Assembly: GCA_934394585.1 (NCBI GenBank)
Contig: CAKRQU010000006.1
Span: forward strand, 1 to 64,000
Source: an uncultured Eubacteriales bacterium
GTDB taxonomy: Bacteria; Bacillota; Clostridia; Oscillospirales; CAG-272
Direction: 5' to 3'
DNA: 64,000 nt
A program made the translations under genes and the position numbers. The notes beneath the pieces are model-generated. The model was not told where the DNA came from, did no database searches, and saw only the letters and a program-made list of their open reading frames with translations. Positions within the stretch are counted from its first letter, which is position 1. Each line of letters begins with the position of its first letter. Shown one piece after another: positions 18,432 through 27,223 of the stretch.

Positions 18432-19106
18432 TTATTTATCGAAATCGGCCTGCTTTGCGATAAACGGGACAGCGCCTATGGCAAAAGCGGCGACTGTGGT
18501 AAGAATCGTTTCGGGAATCATGTAAACTGCATTGTACAGAACAGAATAAAGAATCGAAAGGGAAGCGCCGGAATATTTTGCCATTATAGATGCGCCTGTT
18601 TCGCCGAGCTCACCGAAGAACCAGCTTGCCCATGTTCCGTAGAAAACAGCGCCGGAAATAACATGAACGATATAGCGGCATACGCAGGCAACGAGAGCAC
18701 CTATGCCCATAGCGGCAGAGGGCTTGCCTATTTTTCTGAAAAGAGAAGCAACGCCGACTACAGTATATGCGAGAACATAGTCGAGCAGGCAGATGATGAT
18801 GGCTTTCCACCAGATCTGCTGGCTGTCACCGGGCATAAAGAGCGCGGAAACGGTTTTCATGCTCACGAGTATTTTGAGTATACCGAATACGAGAGCCGAA
18901 CCGAATCCCCATTTTGCTCCGTAGAGATAACCGATGAGTACGAGCGGGAGCATGGAAAGAACTGTCACACTGCCGCCGAAAGGCGATTCGTAGATGACGG
19001 CAAAAGTAAGCACTATGGCTATGGCGATAAGCATAGCGCAGGTTACGAGCTTTCTCAGTCTGCTGCTCCTGTCGCTGAAGCTTGTTTTCAATTTTTCATT
19101 TGACAT
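18432..19106 (-). CDS. thiT: Thiamine ECF transporter S component ThiT
   Basis: The substrate-binding membrane subunit of an energy-coupling-factor transporter. The 224-residue protein has about six membrane helices. The segments GAVFYGTWASWFFG and YSVLYNAVYMIPE match the ThiT/YuaJ family, where that region forms the thiamine site. The TPP riboswitch upstream independently supports thiamine as ligand. The start is the ATG at 19106 behind GGAGG; an upstream in-frame ATG at 19208 lies inside the riboswitch aptamer and is spurious. ThiT is a group II S component that borrows a shared EcfAA'T module, and such a module is encoded at 61.9-64.0 kb. Confidence 0.93.
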   Translation of the reverse strand: MSNEKLKTSFSDRSSRLRKLVTCAMLIAIAIVLTFAVIYESPFGGSVTVLSMLPLVLIGYLYGAKWGFGSALVFGILKILVSMKTVSALFMPGDSQQIWWKAIIICLLDYVLAYTVVGVASLFRKIGKPSAAMGIGALVACVCRYIVHVISGAVFYGTWASWFFGELGETGASIMAKYSGASLSILYSVLYNAVYMIPETILTTVAAFAIGAVPFIAKQADFDK

Positions 19107-19120
19107 AATGAAAAACCTCC

Positions 19121-19158
19121 AAAAAAAATAAAAATACCGCAGATATACATCGCGGTAT
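19121..19158 (-). terminator. Riboswitch terminator before thiT
   Basis: On the minus strand, ATACCGC, an 11-nt loop and GCGGTAT are followed by TTTTTATTTTTTTT, just before the GGAGG of thiT. The position fits a transcription-terminating expression platform for the TPP aptamer. The competing antiterminator was not worked out. Confidence 0.75.
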
Positions 19159-19182
19159 AAAAAGAGATATTGCAAGTATCTT

Positions 19183-19271
19183 AATCTTCCTACGATGGCA
19201 TTATCCATATCAGGTAAAAGGGTTTTCGGATAACATCCTCATCTCAGCCGATAATATCAGCGCCCCTGATT
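19183..19271 (-). promoter_or_regulatory. TPP riboswitch (THI box)
   Basis: Read on the minus strand, the conserved aptamer parts appear in order: CAGGGGCGCTGA, GGCTGAGATGAGG, ACCC, TTACCTGATATGGATAATGCC and ATCGTAGGAAG, closed by AATC / GATT as P1. These are the hallmark CTGAGA and ACCTGAT...GGATAATGCC segments. The terminator downstream predicts that thiT is shut off when thiamine pyrophosphate is plentiful. Confidence 0.96.
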
Positions 19272-19293
19272 ATATATTTTGCGGTTCGCATAT

Positions 19294-19322
19294 ATAATAA
19301 TATGAAAAAAGCGATTTGTCAA
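19294..19322 (-). promoter_or_regulatory. Promoter of the thiT transcript
   Basis: On the minus strand TTGACA (19322-19317), a 17-nt spacer and TATTAT (19299-19294) sit about 23 bases before the aptamer. Positions 19323-19449 are AT-rich and show nothing else clear. Confidence 0.8.
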
Positions 19323-19449
19323 CCGTTTTTTATGAAAAAAACATGAAAAACAGTATTTTTTTGCCGACAGTGTTTTGGCATATCGGGGGCAAAAGTGACA
19401 AAAACAGCGTTTGTTAATAAAAAGTTCACAAATAAATTTTCAAAAACCC

Positions 19450-19478
19450 TTGACAAAACAAGGAAGAAGTGATAGATT
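19450..19478 (+). promoter_or_regulatory. Promoter of the hrcA heat-shock operon
   Basis: TTGACA (19450-19455) with a 17-nt spacer to TAGATT (19473-19478). It lies just upstream of the CIRCE operator, so HrcA bound there would block initiation. Confidence 0.65.
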
Positions 19479-19488
19479 TATACTGTAA

Positions 19489-19515
19489 TTAGCACTTGGA
19501 CATTACGAGTGCTAA
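19489..19515 (+). promoter_or_regulatory. CIRCE operator (HrcA binding site)
   Basis: TTAGCACTT, nine bases, GAGTGCTAA: the 9-9-9 CIRCE inverted repeat with one mismatch in the left arm (TTAGCACTC expected). It lies between the promoter and hrcA, giving autoregulated heat-shock control of the whole cluster. Confidence 0.96.
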
Positions 19516-19541
19516 AAGCAAAAGGCAAGGAGGTGCGGAAA

Positions 19542-20621
19542 ATGGATGGCAATCTCCCGATAGGAGGAGAGCTGAGCGACCGTAAAAAGCTGATACTTCG
19601 CAGCATAGTGGAATCTCATGTTTCCAGCGGCGAGCCTGTCGGTTCCAAAACGATAATGACGCTTTCCGGTATACCTTTTTCCTCCGCCACGATACGGAGC
19701 GAAATGGCAGAGCTGGAGGCTCTCGGTTATCTTGAGCAGCCGCACACATCCGCCGGCAGAATCCCCACCACGCTGGGCTACCGCTTTTATGTGGACAGTC
19801 TGATGGAGGATTACAAGCTGACTGCTTCGGAAATACTGAAGCTGAACAACCTGCTGAAAAACAGGGTAGGCGAGCTGGACGGAATACTCCGTTCCGCTTC
19901 CAGACTGATAACATCGCTCACAAATTATTCCACCGTTTCGATAAAGGCGGGCGATACGGACACCGTGGTTTCGGAATTTTCCGCAATGTATCTCGATGCG
20001 CACAACTATCTGATAGTGATGCGCATGCCGGACGGCAAGGTCAAAACCTGCCACATACGTTCCGACGAAGAAATACCCGAGGAAGCGATAAACGATTTTG
20101 CCTCGCTCCTGAATAAAAACGTAGCCGGCATTCCGTATACTATGATAACGCTGCCTATGATGATGCGCATAGAAAACGGAATGGGCGAATACGGACACAT
20201 CGTTTCGGACGCCATAAAATCCATATACAGCGAGCTTGGCGGCGGCGAAACGGAGGTTCATTTTGAGGGCGTGGACAAATTGCTCGAATATCCGGAATTT
20301 TCAAATGTCGGTCAGATGAAAAAGATATTCGATATGCTGGAGAAAAAGAACGACATAGTCGGTATGCTTTCACGTGCGGACAATGACAAAGTAAACATTT
20401 TCATCGACGATGAAAATGACAATCTCGCGGACAATTCGGCGCTGGTTTTCAAAAAATTCAAAGTCGGCGGCAAGGTTGTGGGCGCGATAGGCGTTTTCGG
20501 ACCGAGCAGAATGGATTATTCACGCGTGGTTTCCACTATAGAATATCTGGCAGGCGAGATTTCATCGCTCGCGGGAGAATCGCTCCTGACAGACGGTACG
20601 GAGCACAAGGACAATAATTAG
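19542..20621 (+). CDS. hrcA: Heat-inducible repressor HrcA
   Basis: HrcA is the repressor of class I heat-shock genes and binds CIRCE, with GroEL help in known systems. The 359-residue protein has an N-terminal winged helix (DRKKLILRSIVESHVSSGEP, then SSATIRSEMAELEALGYLEQ) and the family motif HTSAGRIPTTLGYRFYVD near residues 70-87. The start is the ATG after AAGGAGG; an earlier in-frame TTG at 19509 falls in the CIRCE arm and was not used. First gene of the hrcA-grpE-dnaK-dnaJ-prmA cluster. Confidence 0.97.
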   Translation: MDGNLPIGGELSDRKKLILRSIVESHVSSGEPVGSKTIMTLSGIPFSSATIRSEMAELEALGYLEQPHTSAGRIPTTLGYRFYVDSLMEDYKLTASEILKLNNLLKNRVGELDGILRSASRLITSLTNYSTVSIKAGDTDTVVSEFSAMYLDAHNYLIVMRMPDGKVKTCHIRSDEEIPEEAINDFASLLNKNVAGIPYTMITLPMMMRIENGMGEYGHIVSDAIKSIYSELGGGETEVHFEGVDKLLEYPEFSNVGQMKKIFDMLEKKNDIVGMLSRADNDKVNIFIDDENDNLADNSALVFKKFKVGGKVVGAIGVFGPSRMDYSRVVSTIEYLAGEISSLAGESLLTDGTEHKDNN

Positions 20622-20647
20622 CATAAAATTCGGAGGTATAAATAAAA

Positions 20648-21217
20648 ATGACAGAGGAAACAAAGGCAAAGGCGGCTGAGGCGGAAACCGAAGAAGCGAA
20701 AGCGGAAGCGGCTGAACCCGAAACCGAAGCGAAGCCAGACAAGATTTCAAAGCTGAAGAGCGAAAACAAGACGCTCGCACAGGAAAACGAAAAGCTGAAA
20801 AAGGAGCTTGCCGAAAGCTCGGACAAATATCTGCGTATGCTTGCCGAATATGATAATTTCAGGCGCAGAACGCAGAAAGAAAAAGACGGCATTTATGCCG
20901 ACGCTTACGAAAGCGCTCTTTCGGCTGTGCTTCCCGTGGCGGATAATCTGGAAAGAGCGGCGCTTTGCTCCGACGGCGAAAGCCTCGCGGACGGCGTAAA
21001 AATGATAATAAAGCAGTTTTCCGAGGCTCTCGGAAAGCTGGGAATAGAAGCCTACGGCGAGCGCGGCGAAGCATTTGACCCCGTTATTCACAACGCGGTG
21101 ATGCAGATAGCCGACGATGAGCTGGGCGAAAATACTGTAGCCGAGGTTTTGCAGAAAGGCTACAAAAAAGGCGATAAGATACTGCGTCACGCAGTGGTCA
21201 AAGTCGCAAACGTATAA
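20648..21217 (+). CDS. grpE: Co-chaperone GrpE
   Basis: GrpE is the nucleotide-exchange factor for DnaK. The 189-residue protein has an Ala/Glu-rich, low-complexity N-terminus (about 1-38), a long helix with YLRMLAEYDNFRRRTQKEKD (about 60-79) and a C-terminal beta domain with the signature beginning at FDPVIHNAV and ending near VLQKGYKKGDKILRHAVVKV. CGGAGG lies before the ATG. Confidence 0.97.
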   Translation: MTEETKAKAAEAETEEAKAEAAEPETEAKPDKISKLKSENKTLAQENEKLKKELAESSDKYLRMLAEYDNFRRRTQKEKDGIYADAYESALSAVLPVADNLERAALCSDGESLADGVKMIIKQFSEALGKLGIEAYGERGEAFDPVIHNAVMQIADDELGENTVAEVLQKGYKKGDKILRHAVVKVANV

Positions 21218-21285
21218 GCTTTCCCGCTTATGCGTATATAAATAACGAAAACAAAAAACTTTATATAAATCGGAGGTAACATATT

Positions 21286-23121
21286 ATGGCTAAAATTATA
21301 GGTATTGACCTTGGTACAACAAATTCATGCGTAGCGGTTTACGAGGGCGGCGAACCCGTGGTTATCACAAACCCCGAAGGCTCGAGAACAACTCCTTCCG
21401 TAGTTGCATTTTCCAAGACAGGCGAAAGAATAATCGGTCAGGTGGCAAAAAGACAGGCTATCACAAATCCGGACAGAACAATAATGAGCATAAAGCGCGA
21501 AATGGGCACAAATTACACCGTTGAAATCGACGGCAAGAAATATACGCCCCAGGAAATTTCCGCTATGATTCTGAAAAAGCTCAAGGACGATGCGGAGGCT
21601 TATCTCGGCACGCCCGTAACACAGGCTGTAATCACAGTCCCCGCTTACTTCTCCGACGCACAAAGACAGGCTACAAAGGATGCCGGCAAGATAGCGGGAC
21701 TCGAAGTTCTCCGTATCATAAACGAGCCGACAGCCGCAGCTCTCGCTTACGGCGTGGACAAAGACCCGAAGGAACAGAAGGTTATGATTTATGACCTCGG
21801 CGGCGGTACATTCGATGTTTCCATACTCGAAATATCCGACGGCGTATTTGAAGTTCTTTCCACAAACGGTAATACAAGACTCGGCGGCGATGATTTCGAT
21901 AACAGAGTGATTGACTGGATCGCCGACAAATTCGCAAAAGAAAACGGCGGCATAGATCTGCGCAAAGACAAGATGGCTCTCCAGAGATTGAAGGAAGCCG
22001 CAGAAAAGGCTAAAATAGAGCTTTCCGGCATGATGAGCGCAAATATCAATCTGCCTTTCATCACAGCCGATGCTACAGGCGCAAAGCACTTTGACGCAAC
22101 ACTTACACGTGCCGAATTCGACAGAATCACGGCAGACCTCGTAGAGGCTACCATGACCCCTGTAAAGAATGCTCTCCGCGATGCAAATCTCACATCGGCA
22201 CAGATCGATAAAGTACTGCTCGTAGGCGGTTCCACGAGAATTCCCGCAGTTCAGGAAGCTATACGCTCGTTCACGGGCAAGGAACCTTTCAAGGGCATCA
22301 ACCCCGATGAATGCGTTGCCATCGGTGCGGCTGTTCAGGCGGGCGTGCTCGGCGGCGATGTAAAGGATCTGCTCCTTCTCGACGTAACTCCGCTTTCACT
22401 CGGTATCGAAACCCTCGGCGGTATATGCACAAAGATAATCGACAGAAACACGACCATTCCTGTAAAGAAATCTCAGGTATTCTCGACGGCTGCAGACGGT
22501 CAGACTTCCGTTGAAATTCACGTGCTCCAGGGCGAACGTGAGATGGCTGCCGCAAATACCACGCTCGGCAGATTCTCGCTCGACGGTATCCCCGCAGCAC
22601 CCCGCGGCGTTCCTCAGATCGAAGTTACATTCGATATCGACGCAAACGGCATAGTGAATGTTTACGCTACGGATAAAGGCACCGGCAAGGAACAGCACAT
22701 CACAATCACTTCTTCCTCCAATATGAGCAAGGAAGACATAGACCGCGCCGTAAAGGATGCGGAGAAATATGCCGAAGAGGACAAGAAGCTCAAGGACGCC
22801 GTAGAAACAAAGAATCAGGCAGAGGCGCTCATATTCCAGAGTGAAAAGACGCTCGCAGAGCTTGGCGACAAGGTAAGCGAGGATGAAAAGGCAACCGTGA
22901 ACGCAGAGCTGGCTAACCTCAAGGAAGCCGTAAAGGGCAACGACACCGAAGCCATCAAGAAGGCTATGGACGCTTTCCGCGAGAAATTCTATGCGCTTTC
23001 CGAAAAGCTTTACAAAGCGCAGGCGGAAGCACAGGGCGCGGCAGGTGCCGACGGTGCGCAGGGAGCAGCCGGAACTCAGAATGACGACGGAAGTTTCAAT
23101 GCCGAATATAAAGAAAAATAA
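21286..23121 (+). CDS. dnaK: Chaperone DnaK (Hsp70)
   Basis: The Hsp70 ATPase that holds unfolded polypeptides. The 611-residue protein has the three family signatures: IIGIDLGTTNSCVAVYEGGE at the N-terminus, IYDLGGGTFDVSIL (about 167-180) and the third actin-like signature VLLVGGSTRIPAVQE (about 310-324). The substrate domain follows from about 375. The tail is AQGAAGADGAQGAAG then acidic. Codon choice is more biased than in neighbours (more GAA, CTC, AAG), as expected for a highly expressed gene. CGGAGG precedes the ATG. Confidence 0.99.
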   Translation: MAKIIGIDLGTTNSCVAVYEGGEPVVITNPEGSRTTPSVVAFSKTGERIIGQVAKRQAITNPDRTIMSIKREMGTNYTVEIDGKKYTPQEISAMILKKLKDDAEAYLGTPVTQAVITVPAYFSDAQRQATKDAGKIAGLEVLRIINEPTAAALAYGVDKDPKEQKVMIYDLGGGTFDVSILEISDGVFEVLSTNGNTRLGGDDFDNRVIDWIADKFAKENGGIDLRKDKMALQRLKEAAEKAKIELSGMMSANINLPFITADATGAKHFDATLTRAEFDRITADLVEATMTPVKNALRDANLTSAQIDKVLLVGGSTRIPAVQEAIRSFTGKEPFKGINPDECVAIGAAVQAGVLGGDVKDLLLLDVTPLSLGIETLGGICTKIIDRNTTIPVKKSQVFSTAADGQTSVEIHVLQGEREMAAANTTLGRFSLDGIPAAPRGVPQIEVTFDIDANGIVNVYATDKGTGKEQHITITSSSNMSKEDIDRAVKDAEKYAEEDKKLKDAVETKNQAEALIFQSEKTLAELGDKVSEDEKATVNAELANLKEAVKGNDTEAIKKAMDAFREKFYALSEKLYKAQAEAQGAAGADGAQGAAGTQNDDGSFNAEYKEK

Positions 23122-23200
23122 TATAAACTGCACCTGTAAGGGCGGGCATTGTGTCCGCCCTTATCGGGGTTTTATACAGTTTGCTTCATGCAGTTTATAT
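23121..23200 (+). promoter_or_regulatory. dnaK-dnaJ intergenic stem-loop
   Basis: Two nested stems fill the gap: an outer perfect 12-bp pairing, ATATAAACTGCA / TGCAGTTTATAT (23121-23132 with 23189-23200), and an inner 9-bp hairpin, TAAGGGCGG / CCGCCCTTA (23137-23163). The inner hairpin lacks a clean T-tract. It could attenuate dnaJ or act as an RNA-processing and stability element that sets the dnaK to dnaJ ratio. Confidence 0.65.
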
Positions 23201-23214
23201 ACAGAGGTACTTAA

Positions 23215-24348
23215 ATGAGAGATTATTATGAGATTCTCGGAGTTGCAAAGACTGCGAGCGATGACGAAATAAAAAAGGCTTACCGTGCGCTTGCCAAAAA
23301 GTATCATCCGGATATGAATCCCGGCGACAAGGACGCGGAAGCGAAATTCAAGGAGATAAATCAGGCTTACGCCGTTCTTTCCGATCCCGATAAAAAGGCG
23401 AAATACGACCAGTACGGTCCCGAAGCCGCAGAAGGCAATTTCAGCGGCGGCGGAGCGGGCTTCGGCGGATTTGACGGCTTTGATATCTCCGATATTTTCT
23501 CCGATATGTTCGGCGGCGGTTTCGGCGGCGGCTCGAGAAGAACGAGGACAGGACCGGAGCGCGGCGACGATTTGCTTTCACGCATATATATTTCCTTTGA
23601 GGAAGCGGCTTTCGGCTGTAAAAAAGATGTGAAATATCAGCGCGTGGAGCGTTGCTCCGAGTGCGGCGGCACAGGCGCGGCAAAGGGAACCACACCGAAG
23701 GTTTGTTCCAAATGCGGCGGCACGGGACAGATAAAGACGCAGCAGAAAACGCCTTTCGGCGTATTTCAGACTTCTCATGTCTGCGACGCCTGCGGCGGCA
23801 AAGGCACTGTGATAACCGACCCGTGCAAGGCATGCAAGGGTGCGGGACTCAAAACCGTATCGAAAACGCTGGAGGTTTCCATTCCCGCGGGTATTGACAA
23901 CGGTCAGAAAATAGCCCTGCGCGGCATGGGCAACTGCGGACGTAACAATGGACCGACAGGCGACCTTTATATTTCCGTGCAGGTAAGACCGCATCCGATA
24001 TTCGAGCGCAACGGTTTCAATATATATTGCGAAATACCGATAACATTCCCGGAGGCGGCTCTCGGCGCGGAGCTGAGAGTGCCCACTCTTGAGGGCGAAA
24101 CGACGTATACCATACCCGAAGGTACGCAGACGGGCAAATCCTTTACCATAAAAGGCAAAGGCATCCCCTACAGCAACGGAAAGGGAAGAGGCGATCTCGT
24201 TTTCAAAGTGACGGTGGAAGTACCGAAAGGCATGAACGAGGAGCAGAAAGATGCTCTGCGTAAATTTGCCGCGGCATGCGGAAACGGAAATTACACAAAG
24301 AAAGAGAGCTTTTTCTCAAAAATTTTCGGGAAGGACAATAAAAAGTGA
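23215..24348 (+). CDS. dnaJ: Chaperone DnaJ (Hsp40)
   Basis: The co-chaperone that stimulates DnaK ATPase. The 377-residue type I protein has the J domain with HPD (KKYHPDMNPGD, about 30-40), a Gly/Phe-rich stretch (GGGAGFGGFDGF and FGGGFGGG), four zinc-finger repeats (CSECGGTG, CSKCGGTG, CDACGGKG, CKACKGAG) and the C-terminal substrate domain. It overlaps prmA by 4 bases. Confidence 0.98.
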   Translation: MRDYYEILGVAKTASDDEIKKAYRALAKKYHPDMNPGDKDAEAKFKEINQAYAVLSDPDKKAKYDQYGPEAAEGNFSGGGAGFGGFDGFDISDIFSDMFGGGFGGGSRRTRTGPERGDDLLSRIYISFEEAAFGCKKDVKYQRVERCSECGGTGAAKGTTPKVCSKCGGTGQIKTQQKTPFGVFQTSHVCDACGGKGTVITDPCKACKGAGLKTVSKTLEVSIPAGIDNGQKIALRGMGNCGRNNGPTGDLYISVQVRPHPIFERNGFNIYCEIPITFPEAALGAELRVPTLEGETTYTIPEGTQTGKSFTIKGKGIPYSNGKGRGDLVFKVTVEVPKGMNEEQKDALRKFAAACGNGNYTKKESFFSKIFGKDNKK

Positions 24349-25256
24349 TTTGGACGCAGATAAAAGTAAAATGCAATGTGACCGATCTTGAAACGGTGAG
24401 CGCAGTGATGTCCATGATGGACAATTTTATAATGACCGAGGATTACCGCGATATAGATACGGAGCTGAAAAGCGTATACGGCGATCTGATAGACGAAAGC
24501 ATTCTGAAAGCCGACAAAACAAAAGGCTCGTGCAGCATATTTGTGCCGGAGGAAAAGAATATTTCGGAATATATTTCTTATATAAACGAGCGTCTGCCCA
24601 TGCTCGGCATTCCTTACGAAACGGAAATAATAAATACCGCGGATGAGGAATGGTCCACCGCATGGAAAAAATATTACAAGCCGACGCCGATAGGCGAAAA
24701 AATCGTAATAGTGCCCAGCTGGGAACATTACGACAAAAAAGACGGTGAAATAATAATAGATATGGATCCCGGAATGGCTTTCGGCACGGGTACGCATGAA
24801 ACCACGCGGCTGTGTGCCACGCTTCTCGAAAAAAATATAAAGCCGGGCGATAAAATGCTCGACGTCGGCAGCGGTAGCGGCATACTCGCTATATGCGGAG
24901 CGAAGCTCGGCGCTTCCTCCTGCTTTGCCTGTGATATAGACCCCGTGGCTGTCCGAACGGAAAAGGAAAATTTCGAGCGCAACAAATGCGATAATATCAC
25001 CTGCGCCGTTTCCGACCTGCTCGCGGGCGTGCCGGATGAAAAATACGATATCGTCACGGCAAATATCGTCGCCGATATAATAATCCGTATGGCGCCGGAT
25101 ATAGGTAAATACATGCGCGACGGCGCGCTCATCATAGTTTCGGGCATAATAGATGTGCGCGAAAAAGATGTGGACAAGGCGATGGCGGAATGCGGATTTA
25201 CAAAAACAGAGGCGCTTTATGACGGCGGCTGGTGCGCGGAGGTTTTCAGAAAATAA
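24345..25256 (+). CDS. prmA: Ribosomal protein L11 methyltransferase
   Basis: PrmA methylates lysines and the N-terminus of ribosomal protein L11. The 303-residue protein has the N-terminal L11-recognition domain with DEEWSTAWKKYYKP, then FGTGTHETTRLC and the SAM-binding motif I, LDVGSGSGILAICGA (about 172-186). The start is a GTG that overlaps the dnaJ stop. The placement after dnaJ is standard in Clostridia. Confidence 0.95.
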   Translation: MIWTQIKVKCNVTDLETVSAVMSMMDNFIMTEDYRDIDTELKSVYGDLIDESILKADKTKGSCSIFVPEEKNISEYISYINERLPMLGIPYETEIINTADEEWSTAWKKYYKPTPIGEKIVIVPSWEHYDKKDGEIIIDMDPGMAFGTGTHETTRLCATLLEKNIKPGDKMLDVGSGSGILAICGAKLGASSCFACDIDPVAVRTEKENFERNKCDNITCAVSDLLAGVPDEKYDIVTANIVADIIIRMAPDIGKYMRDGALIIVSGIIDVREKDVDKAMAECGFTKTEALYDGGWCAEVFRK

Positions 25257-25339
25257 GCGATTTCGCGCGATCGCAAGGCATTATTCATAAAAAACAGCGT
25301 ATTATTTATAAATAATGAGGAAAAATTTTCATAAATACT

Positions 25340-25368
25340 TTGACAAACGGCTTATTTTGTTGTATAAT
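25340..25368 (+). promoter_or_regulatory. Consensus promoter upstream of rsmE
   Basis: TTGACA (25340-25345), exactly 17 nt, TATAAT (25363-25368): a perfect sigma-A promoter inside the heat-shock cluster. It gives rsmE an independent transcript with a leader of roughly 125 nt, whose content is unexplained. Confidence 0.88.
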
Positions 25369-25499
25369 ACAGAAAGGATTGCGAAAGTCCGCTTTTATAC
25401 GAAGCCGTTTGTCTTTATCTGGCAAAAGGCTATGCGGAGATTTATTTCTTCGCATATTTTGCGTAAAAAGGCAAGTACGTCTTTTTTTGAGGTGCGCCT

Positions 25500-26240
25500 A
25501 TGCCGAGATTTTTTGTTCCGCAAAATCAGATATACGACAGCGAGATAGTTATTCTCGGCGATGATGCAAAGCATATAATTTCTTCTTTGCGGATGCGCGT
25601 GGGAGAGAGCATCACCGTATGCGATATGCAGAATACCGATTATTTCTGCCGCATAGCCTCCGTAGACGGGGGCGCTGTCCGTGCGCAGATATCGGAAACC
25701 GCTCCGTCAAAAACGGAATTTCCGATGAAAATACGCCTTTTTCAGTCTATGCCGAAAGGCGATAAATTCGAATATATCGTGCAGAAATCCGTGGAAATGG
25801 GCGTATGCGAGATAATTCCCGTTTTTTCTTCGCGTTGTGTCGTAAAGCCGGACCCGTCGCGTGAGGAAAAAAAGCTGGAAAGATACAGACGCATAGCATA
25901 CGAGGCGGCAAAGCAGTGCGGGAGGGGAATAATTCCTTTTATATGCGCTCCGCTTTCGTTCGGCATGGCGGCGGATTTTGCCGCGGGTGACGGATTGTCG
26001 CTTATCTGCTACGAAAACGAACATTCCGTTTCGATAAAGGACGCTTTGCTTTCACGGAAAAAGGGCGATATTTCACCGATATCGTTTTTTATAGGTCCGG
26101 AGGGCGGATATTCCGAAGAAGAAATAAAAAGAGCCGGCAGTGCCGGCATAAAGTCGGTTTCTCTCGGAAACCGTATACTCAGATGCGAAACGGCATCGGG
26201 TTTTGCCCTCGCGTGCGCTTCATTCGCACTTGAACTTTAA
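25500..26240 (+). CDS. rsmE: 16S rRNA m3U1498 methyltransferase RsmE
   Basis: A SPOUT methyltransferase acting on U1498 of 16S rRNA. The 246-residue protein has an N-terminal PUA-like part (MPRFFVPQNQ, then DAKHIISSLRMRVGE), the YIVQKSVEMGVCEIIPV core and the C-terminal trefoil-knot motifs FFIGPEGGYSEEEIK and SLGNRILRCETA. The start follows GAGGTG. It usually follows prmA, as here, but has its own strong promoter. Confidence 0.95.
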   Translation: MPRFFVPQNQIYDSEIVILGDDAKHIISSLRMRVGESITVCDMQNTDYFCRIASVDGGAVRAQISETAPSKTEFPMKIRLFQSMPKGDKFEYIVQKSVEMGVCEIIPVFSSRCVVKPDPSREEKKLERYRRIAYEAAKQCGRGIIPFICAPLSFGMAADFAAGDGLSLICYENEHSVSIKDALLSRKKGDISPISFFIGPEGGYSEEEIKRAGSAGIKSVSLGNRILRCETASGFALACASFALEL

Positions 26241-26300
26241 AAGCATATCTAACGGCGTATGATATGCGAAAAATAAAACACTAAAATTTACCGCCGGGAA

Positions 26301-27104
26301 ATGGAAACCGATATGAATACCAACGCAAACAAAAAGAAATACGACGCAAAGGCGGACGAAACCGCGATTTTCAGAGTTCTTGCGCTCATATTTGCCGCCA
26401 TTGTAGGATTCGGAGCACTCTCGCTTCTCGATACGTATAAAAGCAAGCTTTTCTCGTACATTATGAACGGGGATAAGCCCGTTATCACGGTGATGACGAT
26501 AGTTATTTCCGTTTTCGCGCTCATCGCGGCGCTTTCCGTGGCTTATTTCGTATATTGCAGAAAGAAAAAGACGGATGAATCCCGCAGAGCAGTGACTTCT
26601 TTCGGAATAATGTTTTCCGCGCTTTTCGTGCTTGTTTCGCTCATACTCGTGCGTTTCCTCACAAACGCCATGATAAAGGTGGAAGTGCTTTTCTTTGCCA
26701 CGGTGATACTTGCTTTCATTTATAATATCTGCCCGAAAAGCTTTTTCGGCTTTTCACTTTTCTCCGCGGTGTCCGGAGCGGCGCTTTACTATATAGGCAG
26801 CGGAAATACAAATTACGGACTTGACAAAGCTTTTCAGATAATTTCGTATGTATACGCCTTCGCGGCTCCCATAGCTGTTGTCGTGCTCGCGATACTCGGT
26901 TCGAAAAAGGGCAAATCCGCTCTTTTTGCCAAAGACGGCGGCGATATGAAATTCTATAATATATTCAGACTGATCATGGCGGCGCTGCTTCTTGTATTTG
27001 CGATAGTTTGCATGCTCGCAAATTTCATTACGGTGTATCTTATCGCGGCATATTTTGTTATATATCTTGTGCTTGGTATATTTTGCACTATTAAAATGAT
27101 GTGA
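26301..27104 (+). CDS. Hypothetical polytopic membrane protein
   Basis: A 267-residue protein with about seven or eight hydrophobic segments separated by short lysine-rich loops (YCRKKKTDESRR, GSKKGKSALF). I do not recognise the family. The N-terminus is hydrophilic (NTNANKKKYDAKADET). A second ATG at 26313 is an equally possible start because the upstream GGGAAA is weak. It lies between rsmE and a PucR-type regulator, with no sign of an operon with either. Confidence 0.65.
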   Translation: METDMNTNANKKKYDAKADETAIFRVLALIFAAIVGFGALSLLDTYKSKLFSYIMNGDKPVITVMTIVISVFALIAALSVAYFVYCRKKKTDESRRAVTSFGIMFSALFVLVSLILVRFLTNAMIKVEVLFFATVILAFIYNICPKSFFGFSLFSAVSGAALYYIGSGNTNYGLDKAFQIISYVYAFAAPIAVVVLAILGSKKGKSALFAKDGGDMKFYNIFRLIMAALLLVFAIVCMLANFITVYLIAAYFVIYLVLGIFCTIKMM

Positions 27105-27130
27105 ATTTAGATATTTTTACGAAAAAACTA

Positions 27131-27159
27131 TTGAAATTCCACAAAATTTGAGTTAGAAT
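27131..27159 (+). promoter_or_regulatory. Promoter of the PucR-type regulator gene
   Basis: TTGAAA (27131-27136), 17 nt, TAGAAT (27154-27159), about 65 bases before the start codon. Confidence 0.6.
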
Positions 27160-27223
27160 ATATATGTATAGTTAAAAACTTCGCGAAAACGACGTTTTTC
27201 GCGGCGCGAGAGGAGTAAAAAAT

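Noticed and set aside
19107..19208. 34-residue N-terminal extension of ThiT starting at ATG 19208
   Set aside because: The extension is encoded by the TPP aptamer and its terminator; the GGAGG-preceded ATG at 19106 is the real start.
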